Part shown: positions 56,101-64,000 of the stretch, piece by piece | How positions within the stretch are numbered: the stretch's first letter is position 1 | How the letters are laid out: the number at the start of each line of letters is the position of its first letter | Assembly: GCF_963678635.1 (NCBI RefSeq) | Contig: NC_087063.1 | Span: 22,948,701-23,012,700, forward strand | From: Symsagittifera roscoffensis | Lineage: Eukaryota > Xenacoelomorpha > Acoela > Convolutidae | DNA length: 64,000 nucleotides | Direction: 5' to 3' | Program-made: the position numbers and the translations under genes | The notes under the pieces: model-generated | Database searches by the model: none | Seen by the model: only the letters and a program-made list of their open reading frames with translations | What the model was told of the DNA's origin: nothing

Positions 56101-57298
56101 TAGTCAGCAAACGCTATTTTAACGTACCTAGATGCCATTTGGGCGGCAGATTGTGCATGTGCTGGAAGATATCTACCAATAGTTTCCTTGCAGTGTACAG
56201 CTCGACTTTGATCCAGAGAAATGTTCTCACGTCAGACAAAAATCCACTATCAGTCATGAAATAAAAAAAGCTGTAAAAAGCCAGGTAATGCCACGGAATC
56301 TGTGATATGTCTTTTTCCGATAAAGCGCTTACGACTTTTGAGTAAAAAATGGGGACTGCGACTTTTGCAACCCGGATCATCATGACACTAGCAAACGCTA
56401 GAACAATTGATATTTGAAGCAAGGGCTCACGCTTTGGCCACATAAATGGCCACAGAAGTTTCAGTTTCTTGAAACTGTTTTTAAACGTGCTCCTTTCGTA
56501 GTCAATTACGAAATCATTGTCATTTTCATCTTCCGAAACTAAGTTTTGAACATCAGACAAACGTCTCTGAGCGCGTGGCGAGTGTTTAGGCAGTCCTGGA
56601 GCGTAAAAACCAATGCATAAAATGATTAAGACATAAAGACTTCGAACCGCTGAAAGGAAAATGTCAACTTTGTCCAAAGACTTGGACCACTCGTAATGCC
56701 ATTTGCTCACCCCCATATTAATCAAAGGTATCATTTCGAACAAAAAAGCAACGAACCAGAAACATAAAATGAGAAAACTATGCGAGAATTGAAGTTTGTT
56801 GGACAGATTAAGGGCCATGGTAGTCTCGCATTTCAAAGCGTAGCTCGTGAGCCACCAAGCTAATTTAGTGCTGGTTAGTAAAACTGGCCATATCCATGAA
56901 AACTCTCGATTTATATTCAAATGTGCGACCATTAGAAAAACGTAATTTAAAGGGTAGAGAATATTGAGCCATAGGAAAACTTGATATAAAACAGGAAACT
57001 TTGATTTTCGTCGCAAATTAACAATTGGATACTCGCCGTTGGTTAAATTTCCATCTTCGGCTAAGATATTGACCTCTGATAAATCTTCCAAGTTTTGATT
57101 GTGATCACGTAGAGCTGGAGGGTTTCGTAACTCTAATTTTGATTTCTTGAAACTCCAACGGCGAAGTGTGATTACACGCAACAAAGCCAGAACAAAAAGA
57201 ACAATTGGGAAGAAAACATTACTCGCACAAGTAGAAAACCCATAGTTTTTGTCAAAAAGTGGATAAAAGTGTTTTCCTTTTAGGCAAATTGGGTACAT
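34833..57298 (-). CDS. ABCB6/HMT-1-type half ABC transporter, nine exons, complete
   Basis: Coding exons (minus strand): 57298-56128, 51466-51347, 51065-50917, 50719-50542, 46852-46674, 45407-45285, 38266-38061, 35555-35369, 35144-34833. They sum to 2625 bases, and every junction phase closes: 874 residues plus TGA. Order: a hydrophobic N-terminal TMD0 (~1-240), six-helix transporter core (~290-600), nucleotide-binding domain (~610-860). Walker A is Gly651-Ala-Ser-Gly-Ser-Gly-Lys657-Ser-Thr, signature Leu755-Ser-Gly-Gly-Glu, Walker B ends Leu-Leu-Asp779-Glu780, H-loop His811. Conserved Trp-His-Leu-Gly-Arg-Lys-Thr-Gly-Glu-Val and Ala-Asp-Ile-Ile-Ile motifs fit ABCB6 and the heavy-metal tolerance factor HMT-1. 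Family members act as dimers in vacuolar, lysosomal or mitochondrial membranes, moving metal-thiol conjugates or porphyrins. Which one this gene matches is not decided. Confidence 0.93.
35369..35555 (-). CDS. ABC transporter exon 8 (signature motif)
   Basis: Acceptor TTTAAG|CT, donor CTCAAG|GTCAGC. Encodes Leu-Ser-Gly-Gly-Glu-Lys-Gln-Arg. Confidence 0.94.
35750..36261 (+). mobile_element. Helitron/HINE-like repeat, copy B (in intron 7)
   Basis: The fullest plus-strand copy. Near its start is a hairpin (CTTTCG-ATA-CGAAAG). Near its end is GTCGGAACATT, a strong hairpin (CAGGGC-TTC-GCCCTG), then GATACGAGCAGTCTTGTT. Fuller copies start GTTCCGAC, the inverse of GTCGGAAC, giving subterminal inverted repeats. 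No coding capacity. This layout recalls Helentron-derived HINE/DINE elements. Confidence 0.6.
36287..37230. mobile_element. TIR element of ~0.94 kb (in intron 7)
   Basis: Ends share an inverted repeat: ACTAATCCCGGGTTGACC at the left and, reversed, ACTATAATCCCGGGATGACC at the right. Inside are several repeats of CTTATCATACAATT on both strands near each end. No transposase was seen. Confidence 0.55.
38061..38266 (-). CDS. ABC transporter exon 7 (Walker A)
   Basis: Acceptor TATAG|GT, donor ATCGG|GTTAGT. Encodes the Walker A loop and Q-loop (Val-Pro-Gln-Glu-Thr). Confidence 0.93.
38473..38637. mobile_element. Fold-back MITE (in intron 6)
   Basis: An inverted repeat of roughly 50-base arms: TAGTTTCCTTGTCAGTG and TTTATCGATTATAAT-like parts return reversed (CACTGACAAAGAAACTA). 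Related pieces of the arms occur at about 39120-39300. Confidence 0.6.
38808..38920 (+). repeat. G-rich tract (GGGGGGTTCAGT repeats)
   Basis: Runs of 5-11 G separated by TTCAGT or similar, three to four copies on the plus strand. Could form a G-quadruplex. It lies on the non-coding strand of the ABC intron. Confidence 0.8.
39655..40400 (+). mobile_element. Helitron/HINE-like repeat, old copy C with an insertion
   Basis: Inner and terminal parts of the family are recognisable (TTATTTCACCTCCAATTATTT and GTCGGAACATTCAGTGCTTTGCCCTG). They are separated at about 39900-40145 by DNA full of the palindrome TTTCAGATCTGAAA and variants, apparently a later insertion. Confidence 0.5.
41267..41452 (-). 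repeat. 3' LTR of the intron-6 Gypsy element
   Basis: Aligned over its full length with 45061-45245, about 85% alike. Ends in CA on the minus strand. Confidence 0.8.
42979..43191 (-). pseudogene. Integrase core fragment
   Basis: [12 protein letters not shown], then Ser-Ile-Gly-Val-Val-Glu-Arg-Met-Ile, which holds the final catalytic Glu of the D,D-35-E core. Confidence 0.6.
43306..43503 (-). pseudogene. RT/RNase H connection fragment
   Basis: Leu-Lys-Pro-Leu-Ile-Lys…[11 protein letters not shown] is typical of the stretch between RT and RNase H in Gypsy pol. Confidence 0.5.
43690..43899 (-). pseudogene. Reverse transcriptase fragment
   Basis: Contains Phe-Gln-Thr-Gly-Phe-Asn-Gly-Leu-Ser, then [10 protein letters not shown]. 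This is the Gypsy RT palm with Tyr-x-Asp-Asp changed to Asp-Ile-Asp-Asp. Confidence 0.7.
44722..45066 (-). pseudogene. Gag-like fragment
   Basis: 114 codons starting at the LTR edge. It has a helical capsid-like stretch ([10 protein letters not shown], [11 protein letters not shown]). No start codon is secure. Confidence 0.45.
45046..45060 (-). promoter_or_regulatory. Primer-binding site of the intron-6 Gypsy element
   Basis: TGGCGCAGCATTCC begins immediately after the LTR's terminal CA on the minus strand. The TGG matches the CCA end of a tRNA; the tRNA is not identified. Confidence 0.6.
45061..45245 (-). repeat. 5' LTR of the intron-6 Gypsy element
   Basis: Ends TATGACA on the minus strand, followed directly by TGGCGCAGCATTCC, a classic primer-binding-site form. 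Confidence 0.8.
45285..45407 (-). CDS. ABC transporter exon 6
   Basis: Acceptor TTTCAG|GT, donor TTCAAG|GTCAGA. Encodes [12 protein letters not shown], the start of the nucleotide-binding domain including the aromatic A-loop. A Gypsy LTR starts only 39 bases downstream in the intron. Confidence 0.93.
45649..46080 (+). mobile_element. hAT-like MITE, copy 3 (in intron 5)
   Basis: Starts CAGGGGCGGATCTAGG and ends CCTAAATCCGCTGCTG, an inverted match. The flanks TAAAACAC and TAAAAAAC form a near-perfect 8-bp target duplication, as expected for hAT. The inner CCTTTGGGTCGGCAGG is shared with the copies at 31018 and 32437. A further fragment of the same family lies at about 46388-46450. Confidence 0.75.
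46197..46245. repeat. 17-bp tandem repeat (CCAACCCCTCCCGTAGG)
   Basis: Almost three copies, in intron 5. Confidence 0.8.
46674..46852 (-). CDS. ABC transporter exon 5
   Basis: Acceptor TTTAG|GT, donor GAAAAA|GTATAT. Encodes the last core helices and the Phe-Ile-Asp-Leu-Glu-Asn motif before the nucleotide-binding domain. Confidence 0.92.
47440..50300. repeat. Three related segments, remains of a non-recognised repeat (in intron 4)
   Basis: A segment with GACTATATCAAGGTCAAAATAATA is found at ~47465, ~48805 and ~50235. A ~280-bp stretch at 48050-48330 is repeated at 48860-49140. The first copy is split by the HINE-like insertion at 47483-47999. The spacing resembles LTRs around degraded internal DNA. 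Short minus-strand ORFs at 49101-49415 and 49777-49983 have basic, gag-like composition but no clear motif. Confidence 0.5.
47483..47999 (-). mobile_element. Helitron/HINE-like repeat, copy D (in intron 4)
   Basis: Reverse-orientation copy of the family at 35750-36261, beginning AACAAGACTGCTCG and ending in the ACTTTCGTATCGAAA hairpin. It interrupts the repeat around it between AATA and the next segment, so it inserted later. Confidence 0.6.
50542..50719 (-). CDS. ABC transporter exon 4
   Basis: Acceptor TTTCAG|GG, donor GGAG|GTCAGT. Encodes [10 protein letters not shown], typical of ABCB6/B7-type transporters. Confidence 0.92.
50917..51065 (-). CDS. ABC transporter exon 3
   Basis: Acceptor GATTGTAG|TG, donor ACCATA|GTTAGT. 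Contains the conserved Glu-Trp-Arg-Thr-Lys-Phe motif of the family's intracellular loop. Confidence 0.88.
51347..51466 (-). CDS. ABC transporter exon 2
   Basis: Acceptor AAACAG|GA. Codes for Arg-Lys-Thr-Gly-Glu-Val-Leu…Ala-Asp-Ile-Ile-Ile-Ala-Ile. It ends ATAG followed by GC rather than GT; phase arithmetic and alignment with the family both favour this GC donor. Confidence 0.88.
51467..53385. other. Intron 1, right-hand AT-rich part
   Basis: No gene recognised. It contains a HINE-like end fragment at 52207-52249 (CGGAACATTCAGGGCCTTGCCCTGA…GCAGCCTTGTT) and a weaker one at about 53093-53110. Confidence 0.5.
53386..53660. repeat. 61-bp tandem repeat, about 4.5 copies (in intron 1)
   Basis: Units begin at 53386, 53447, 53508, 53569 and 53630, each exactly 61 apart. 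Each carries GCGACAGAACTTAGTTCTCGCGACAGA, with an AGAAC-TTA-GTTCT palindrome and repeated CGCGACAGA. Confidence 0.9.
53682..53992. mobile_element. TIR MITE of ~310 bp (in intron 1)
   Basis: The left end TTTTACAAAAACTGAAAAA and CTCTTTTCCAGTCCCCCC return reversed at the right end (GGGGGAACTGACTGAAAAGAG and AGTTTTTGTAAAA). Directly follows the 61-bp array. Confidence 0.55.
54218..54682 (-). mobile_element. Helitron/HINE-like repeat, copy F (in intron 1)
   Basis: Reverse orientation. Terminal hairpin CAGGGC-AAA-GCCCTG. The other end has the nested hairpin TTCCG-ACTTTCG…CGAAAGT…CGGAA, the fullest version of that end in the window. Confidence 0.6.
54683..56127. other. Intron 1, left of exon 1: no gene seen
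   Basis: AT-rich, short ORFs only, no repeat recognised. Confidence 0.5.
56128..57298 (-). CDS. ABC transporter exon 1 (TMD0 and start of core)
   Basis: Starts at ATG 57298 (reverse). Encodes residues 1-390, including five or so N-terminal membrane helices, a charged linker with Ser-Glu-Asp-Glu-Asn-Asp, then the first core helices. Donor CTAG|GTACGT, phase 1. The following intron 51467-56127 is 4.66 kb. Confidence 0.93.
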
Positions 57299-57566
57299 TT
57301 TAGAGCAATGTATCGAAAATAGAAGTTTAGATTAAAAAATAAGCATGAGCATTTAATAAATCTTTGCTAATTTATCAAATCAAATTCAAAGATAGTCTTT
57401 TTTGTTGTGTAACGGTAGCTGAGAATGAACCGAATTAGTCACTGTTTAATTCACAAAACGAGAAAAAACTTGTTTGCTGAGCTCTCTAACTGATTATTAA
57501 GTTTGGATATGAACTGATTTAACTCATGATAATGCAGATAAAAACAGTCCATTGAAAAATTGAATT

Positions 57567-57657
57567 AGGACGATTTATGCACAAGGGGAAGGACCAACAT
57601 ATGAGCTGTTTAGCTCTTCACGGCGAACCGTTGCTGTGCACCGTTGCTAAGGCTAAA
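57567..57657 (+). repeat. Inverted copy of 34674-34758
   Basis: Upstream of the ABC gene's ATG. See 34674-34758. In one frame both copies read as similar peptides (Met-Ser-Cys-Leu…His-Gly-Glu-Pro-Leu-Leu-Cys-Thr), so it may be a piece of a dispersed coding element. Confidence 0.65.
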
Positions 57658-57804
57658 AAGTACGAGCAATTTTTTGGCAGTTTTTCTAAGCTGCATAATG
57701 TTGCCTCACCCTCAAGCATCATGATTGGCTTTCATTTTGAAAACATCTTGGAAATACGATATTTAAGGTCTAAAATCTGTTTTAATTGATTTTATTTTTT
57801 GCAG

Positions 57805-58117
57805 AGACATCTGAGCAGCGACATCTTTGAGTTGGTTTTTAAAGATTTCAAAAACGTGCACCCTTCTGAAGATACAGGCGCAGAATTGAATTCATTCGAG
57901 CTTAGAACACTCATTGATAACATTCCTCTTCATAAAAACTGGACATTCAGCCTCTCCAGACTATAAATTGCGAGCATTTTTTTCCAATACAACGCCCGGG
58001 TCATTTTTCATCTGGCAGTCGGCTCAAATTATGGCTCCAAAAAAACTAGACGGCGAAGCTCAAGTTCGAGTTAGCAAAATAAACTTGATGGAACCTGATC
58101 TAAACTATATTTTATGA
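57805..58117 (+). pseudogene. Unrecognised exon-like fragment
   Basis: After an acceptor-like TTTTTTGCAG, a frame of about 48 codons has protein-like composition (Phe-Glu-Leu-Val-Phe-Lys-Asp-Phe…Ser-Glu-Asp-Thr-Gly-Ala-Glu-Leu). It then passes, with a frameshift near 57950, into another protein-like stretch (Phe-Ile-Trp-Gln-Ser-Ala-Gln-Ile-Met-Ala-Pro-Lys-Lys) to TGA 58115-58117. I do not recognise it. It could be a gene remnant or part of a mobile element. Confidence 0.3.
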
Positions 58118-58149
58118 TTGGATAAATTAAATGTTTTACCAATGTAAAG

Positions 58150-58560
58150 TATTTAATATTAACCAATCATGATCCATCTAACTAACAACCCACTTATTTG
58201 TAAGTGCTGAAGTTACTTGTAATTTCAGCACCAGAGAGATTTGAATTTAACTTAGAAATTAGTTGGACTCTCCCGAGCACTTCAGCAGCCGCAATAAACC
58301 AGTATACCCTAGATCTATTGAGCCTAGCAGAGACTAGTTAAACAACCTGAGACTAGATAGTATAAGAGTAAGATTAGGATCGGTATTAGACTAAGAAGTT
58401 GCACGAATCTATCCGGCCGAAAATAAGATAGCGTGACGAGCAGACGGTGTACCCTATCCGAAATTACTCTATGAGTTATACACCCCAGTCCTAACTCATC
58501 TGGTGCGACCATAAGTCTCGAACAAGACCTTACTAGATTAGAATTAACCAAAATTAGATT
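58150..58560 (+). repeat. Possible 5' LTR of the A-rich retroelement
   Basis: Non-coding stretch just upstream of the element's leader, with a polyadenylation-like AATAAA at 58293-58298. Its boundaries and identity cannot be confirmed because the 3' LTR is outside the window. Confidence 0.3.
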
Positions 58561-58586
58561 AGAAATTAGACAAAAACATTTACAAA

Positions 58587-58820
58587 ATGTTATACGACAA
58601 TAATTTAATTGAAATGTCTCTCCGACTCAATAGATCAGAGCCAATATTCCGAACCATAATAGAACTACCCGGAATTGGAAGAAGACATCGAACCAAAGAC
58701 GACATACGACAAAGTAGAAACTTGCCGTATAGTTATATGATAGTTCGGCAAAAGCCAGAACAAACTTTTATATTTCGAATACTACTTGCAATGAATTTAG
58801 ATTTCCATTTGCAAACATAA
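58587..58820 (+). CDS. Short ORF in the leader of the A-rich retroelement
   Basis: 77 codons from an ATG, with the same A-rich codon style as the gag ORFs below. Basic, no motif recognised. It may be a leader ORF or chance. Confidence 0.25.
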   Translation: MLYDNNLIEMSLRLNRSEPIFRTIIELPGIGRRHRTKDDIRQSRNLPYSYMIVRQKPEQTFIFRILLAMNLDFHLQT

Positions 58821-59099
58821 AACCTTGAAGTAAATCTTCAAAATCATTTCAGGCGCTAAACAAATTAATATTATACAATAACGATTGATAAAAAGATCTA
58901 AGATCGTTTTCCTAAAATTCTGCAGTATTATACAAAACATGTTTGAAGAATATTTATTGGAAAATAAAAATAAAAATTAGTAGCATGACAATAAATGGTT
59001 AGTAATCATAAATCATCCTGTTGTTCCAGCTTCATCACCTAAAACATAACAGCAATCATAAACCCACTAATATCATCAAAACACTAAATCTTTCCTTTA

Positions 59100-59240
59100 C
59101 ACAAATTTAAAACTTTATTAAAATTTAAAGTCACTTAATTTAAAATCAGATCATCAAGGCTTATCCTTGGATCTTAAATCATTTTCTACTTAATTAAATT
59201 TTAAATTTGATCATCAAGGCTTATCCTTGGATCAAACAGA
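59100..59240 (+). repeat. Two copies of a hairpin-bearing ~65-bp unit
   Basis: GATCATCAAGGCTTATCCTTGGATC occurs at about 59151 and 59210 in the same AT-rich setting. Each can fold ATCAAGG against CCTTGGAT. In the retroelement's leader. Confidence 0.6.
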
Positions 59241-59750
59241 ACAACTTTGTTCTCCCCCACCCACTTAATTAGTGTCTAACGACCTCAAACGTCGATTCAC
59301 TACCCAACCCTTTCTAAAAACCCAAGACTAATAGAAATTTTTAAACAAAAACTAATCATTCAAATTAGGATAAACAGTGAAGAACTTCGGTTATTCATCC
59401 TTCACTTGACCCCTCCTCTTACCAGACCCAGGATAAATCTTAGACTTAGTAAGTTTAAAATAGTATCTAACGAACTACTCGCGTTCTAATTATACCTGAA
59501 CCTTGTGGATCGATTTACTATTCTCCAACCCTTGAACACAATCACTACCCCTAAGTAAGATTAAGTAAGTTAACACCTTAGCTTATACTAGTCACGAGAA
59601 AGTAAAAATCATTCTTCGGAATCGATATACTTTTCTCTCCAACCCTGAACAACTAGACCCAGGTTAAGCTAACCAAAAAATCGTAAGAACTAACAGTTTA
59701 AGTCAATAGAAATCATTTAACAACCTTTTGCATCCGTCATTCTAAACCTT

Positions 59751-60218
59751 ATGTCATTTAAAAACCTAGGAAATAAACAAACAATCATTTTACACAATTG
59801 TGAAATAGATAACAAAAAATACGACCTTGTAATCACACCTCATACACAAACAATTGGATACATTCGAACAAAACGACAAACACTAAAGAGAAAAATAATA
59901 ACTAAACAAAGACAAATAACACGAAAAAGATTTTCAAAAAATCGAAACGCATTTTCAGAATCAGAAACCAACAGTTTAGACGAACTTTACAAACTAAAAG
60001 AATCAATAGATAAAAATTACCCACAACACGATCAATTATATTTTTCTGACTCAGAAACAACTTCAAATTCATCACAAAGAGGAAAAAGAAGAATAAAAAA
60101 GCAGTATAAACACAAACCAGTACATCTATACAATTGGAATCAACCAATTCGACACATTAATAATTACATATTAACAGTCATCGAACGAAAAAACGAGTTC
60201 AACGCACACCCCAGGTGA
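59751..60218 (+). CDS. Small basic Gag-like ORF ahead of the frameshift
   Basis: 155 codons from ATG 59751 to TGA 60216-60218. The protein is very basic (Lys/Arg/Gln-rich) with an acidic Ser-Asp-Ser-Glu patch, so it probably binds RNA. No domain recognised. The next frame (+1) is open from 60175, overlapping by 44 bases, and has no early ATG of its own. The end reads CAC CCC AGG TGA. The CCC-AGG-stop context fits +1 ribosomal slippage (Pro tRNA moving from CCC to CCA). CAG|GTGACG also resembles a splice donor, and a simple indel is possible. Confidence 0.6.
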   Translation: MSFKNLGNKQTIILHNCEIDNKKYDLVITPHTQTIGYIRTKRQTLKRKIITKQRQITRKRFSKNRNAFSESETNSLDELYKLKESIDKNYPQHDQLYFSDSETTSNSSQRGKRRIKKQYKHKPVHLYNWNQPIRHINNYILTVIERKNEFNAHPR

Positions 60219-63200
60219 CGAAACTCCAGATGATGATGAAATCTTTCCTTTTATAGTAGATGCAGATACTGATAGAGGACAACACATATTTTGTCAAAAT
60301 TTACTCGTAAATTTATTTGAACCCGGAATCAGTCCATGTAAAACAGAGTTCCCCGATGTAAAAATCAAAAGACAAATCATAGATCACTATCTAAAAGATA
60401 TATGCAACATAACACAACAGTATGGAATCTACTCTATAGAATTCACTTCCCCAAACCATAATAATAGAACATATACTATTCAAACAGACGACCTTGATTT
60501 AGAATTTTCAAAAGTTTTTTCAGAATATATAAAAAGCATCCAATACCATAACTCACAAAGAGCAAACTCCATTTTCACTAATGAAGTTTTCGCAATAATA
60601 TATAGTTATATTTCGATATTAGAAAACGGAATCCCATTAACAAATGTCTCACCGACAGAAACATCTAAACATTTAAGAGTACGACATGAAATCACACTAC
60701 TCTCTAGTTATTTAAACATCATTAAAGAAAATTTCACGAAAGACGACGTTTCACAACATACCAAACACGATTTACAAAAAATTTTAGCATGGTTCATAAT
60801 AGATTATTTTACACACAATATTGATTTAATTGCACAAGCAAGAAAAAATTTTAGACCCCAAAATTCGAACGATGATACCGCTATCACAGAACAATCAGAT
60901 TATGTTTGGGACCCCGAATGGTCTCATTCCGCATTTATAAACTTTCCACAATCAATCTCAAGTCAAGCAATAAGTACAATATCTTACATAAGAGATTATG
61001 TAAGAGTAATACCATTAACAATTGATGCAACACCATTAAACTATAATACATTTTTACCCGATACACAAAATAATAGTTTAAACTCTACAGTCATACACAA
61101 TGAAAACCTCAATGGAACTAGGAATCTTACTCAACAAGATATCCAGACACCATCACACTTCATAAATGAAGAAATTGTACACACAACAACTACACAACAA
61201 AGTATTTCACCAATACGCCCAAATTTAACAACACCAAGAAATACAAATCCTTCACAAACACAGGTAACCTTACAATCAACCGTTAAACCTTCGGTTGCCC
61301 CTAAATATTCACATATGGATTACCAAACATACAAACCCATGACAATACCATCAAAAACACGCAAAACATTCACTAGAAACAACTTTGCAGACCATAATTA
61401 TAATTATACACATCCATCAAAAACAAATTATCAACCACAAAGAAATTTTAATCAATATACAAAACCTCGAAACTGGGATAACCCAACGGCCCAATATAAT
61501 TCCACAAATTTTCAACCAAATCCTCCACAGGATCGCAGTGGAAATTACCCATTTTTTCAACAAAATAAAAATAAAAAACAAACATCTTATCAAATGGATT
61601 ATTTATCCTCAGATGAAGATTTCTTACAACCAGATATATTTGCACCAAATACTCAAGAATATCGTAGACAAGGAATACAGAAAACACGTACAAATCATAG
61701 AAATTTTTCTCCACAATCAATAGATGCACAATATCAACAACCAATTCAACAACAAAATCCAATTAATACACAATCTTTTCAACCAATTCAACAACAAAAT
61801 CCAATGACTACACACTCGTATCAACCATCACAAATGCAAAATGAAATACCACTCCCGTATTATCTTCAACAACATGAAATAACAAGAAACCAACTTTCAA
61901 ATTTTTCTCAAATACCAAATGCAGCTGAATCATTACAAATGACAATGAATCCATACCTTATGGGTGGATCATCAATAACATCAAATAAACCTTTAATGGT
62001 TTTCACAGGAACAGACCCTGAATACTCTGTAGAAGATTATTTAAACGCAGTAACAGCAAATTTAATTTTAAATATAGGACCTGAACCAATTAATACGCCA
62101 CTACATCAAAACTGGATACATCGACGCACAGCGTTGATACAAACAACCTTAGATGGCGCAGCCCAAAAATGGTTTTCAGTACTACCTCAAGAAATAAAAT
62201 CAAACTGGAAAAGATTTACACAAGAATTTTCAAAAATGTTTGACTCCGAAAGAAACAAACAACAACAAAGAGTTTTATGTAATGAAATTCGCAGATTACC
62301 AAACGAAACCATCAAGCAAATAGCAGTAAGAATCGAAACACTAGTTCGAAAAGCATATTCACTAAATACACACGACTATAAAAACACTAAGATGACAGAA
62401 ATCTTAATGATGACCTTAACACCACAATTAAGGAAAATAGCAATAAAAAAGAGAGCATCCCATCCTTCTTCAATTCGAGAACCCGATTTAGATTTTAGAA
62501 AACTAGTAGACAAACTAGAACAAGCAGAAATCACGATGAAACTAGAAGAAACGGAGAATTTGAAATTACAATACGTTAACAAAATTGAAACGACTCCCAC
62601 TAATATTAATAATATACAAGAATCAGAAACAGATCTCGTTGAAAAAATCACTGAAATACTCAATATTTACGAAAAGAACCCGAACTTTAAAGGCAAACCA
62701 TCTTTCAAGAAATGGTGTAATTATTGCCGACGATACGGACATAGTATTTCCGAATGTAGACAAAAACAGCAAGATAGTCAAAATAAACCTCAAAAATACC
62801 AAGAACCAAATAAATCATTTTATCAATACATGAAAAAAGATCAAAATCTACCAAACAAAAATGTATACAGCAACAACAGTTCAGGAAAACCACTCCCGAA
62901 CAATACAAGCTATACAAGAAATCAATCTCCATATAACTCAAGTTATAGAGGAAGATCACCAGAACGAAGAAACACGTATAATTCATCACAAAATCACTAC
63001 AATAGACCGAATAGTCAAAATAACTACTCCAGATCAAATTCAAATACACAACGATTTGTTTCTAGATCTAATTCCCAATCAAGAAATAACTACTATCCAA
63101 ACAACCAATCACGAAATTCATCATACAATAGGAATAGAAACTACTCCTATAATCGAAATAGAAGTTATTCAAACAACCGAAACCAGAATTACCCGAACAA

Positions 63201-64000
63201 TCGATCAAGGAATAACTCATATAATAGATCGAACTATAACAGACAAAACAATAATTACCAAAACAGATCGCGAAATAATTCACAAAATCGACACCCAAGT
63301 TATAATAATCGTTATAGAAATTATTCCCAATCACCACACCGGAATAATAATCACTACAATAACTCTAATAATCGTCATAGAAGTAGTACACCTAAACATC
63401 AAAGACAAATCAATCAAGTACAAGCTAACCCAGAAACAACATCAGACCCCCCAGGTATTGATGACACAGTAACTGATACGTTACAACTCAATCAAATAAA
63501 CTGTACATCATCAGATTCAGAAAGTGATACTGAAAACACTCTTGCTATCAATATGATAAAAGTCGAAAATGACTATGAATCTGTCATATATGAACAACCC
63601 TTTCCATCACACATATATGAAAATCAATCAGAATTTCTTCAAAATCATTACACTACACCCATAAATTCCACACCAACGACGCAAGAAACAAACGAGATTA
63701 ACACTACAGATCAAACCAATAAAAATACCAAAACAAAATGCTTGAATACAAACCACATTTATCAAAATATACAAAAAGAACAACCCAAAGAAAAAATTTG
63801 GACAATACCATTTCTCTTAGAAAGCCCAAGAAATAAAGAATTTCAACCACCAGACCTTGAAATAGATTTTTTAATTGATTCAGGAGCAGAATCAAACATA
63901 CTAAACATTCCCACATGGAATGAAATAAAAACTTTACACTCAAAGCTAACACCTCTTGAAACCTCCAGTAAGTTAGCGACAGCACAAGGATCAACATTGA
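60175..64000 (+). CDS. gag: Gag-protease polyprotein of an A-rich Ty3/Gypsy-like retroelement (runs off the window)
   Basis: An uninterrupted frame of over 1270 codons with no stop before the window end. An N-terminal region of unknown fold (~60215-61250) is followed by a Gln/Asn-rich linker. A capsid-like helical domain (about 62000-62560) has Phe-Thr-Gly-Thr-Asp-Pro-Glu and Asp-Gly-Ala-Ala-Gln-Lys-Trp-Phe. A CCHC knuckle is encoded at 62716-62757 (Cys-Asn-Tyr-Cys…His…Cys). Then come about 200 residues of Asn/Arg/Ser/Tyr repeats. A retropepsin starts with Leu-Ile-Asp-Ser-Gly-Ala at about 63871-63888, intact at Asp-Ser-Gly. RT and integrase should lie beyond the window. The coding strand is extremely rich in A and poor in G. 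Entry is probably by frameshift from the upstream ORF. Confidence 0.85.

Overview
The window looks like nuclear DNA from an invertebrate animal. It holds an intron-split ABC transporter gene, tRNA-derived SINE-like repeats, small DNA transposons and several LTR retroelements in AT-rich DNA. I could not name a species. No rRNA gene, CRISPR array or bacterial operon was seen.

Region 1 (1-22779) is a giant Ty3/Gypsy-like LTR element, visibly richer in GC than the rest. The window opens inside the last gene of an upstream copy (1-1297). An LTR of about 1.2-1.3 kb follows (ending at 2631), then a second element copy with its own 3' LTR (ending at 22779). The leader carries a 2-kb minisatellite of a 14-bp unit. 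Next comes a broken gag-pol (5631-12060): coiled-coil gag, capsid, zinc knuckles, retropepsin and integrase. Reverse transcriptase and RNase H are absent, although the frame stays open across the place where they should be. After integrase the polyprotein carries a TARG1/OARD1-like macrodomain. A second coding block (12576-21448) has an SGNH-hydrolase domain with all expected catalytic residues, a second weaker SGNH-like domain, and large proteins I do not recognise. An LTR element carrying both a macrodomain and SGNH-hydrolase cargo is the most unusual thing in the window.

Region 2 (22780-34800) is a graveyard of mobile DNA. It holds two fragments of a widespread transposon-associated ORF, a minus-strand decayed relative of the giant element's accessory genes (about 26.7-30.7 kb), a duplicated MITE-plus-SINE block, a Helitron/HINE-like repeat and a MULE transposase fragment.

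Region 3 (34833-57298, minus strand) is one complete host gene: nine exons encoding an 874-residue ABCB6/HMT-1-type half transporter. Every junction phase closes, and one intron has an apparent GC donor. Its introns hold a 4-kb decayed Gypsy provirus, hAT-like MITEs, HINE-like copies, other TIR elements and a 61-bp tandem array.

Region 4 (about 58.1-64.0 kb, plus strand) is the 5' part of another LTR retroelement with very A-rich coding DNA. A small basic ORF ends at a CCC-AGG-TGA site. A long gag-protease frame opens in the +1 frame over that site and runs off the window end.
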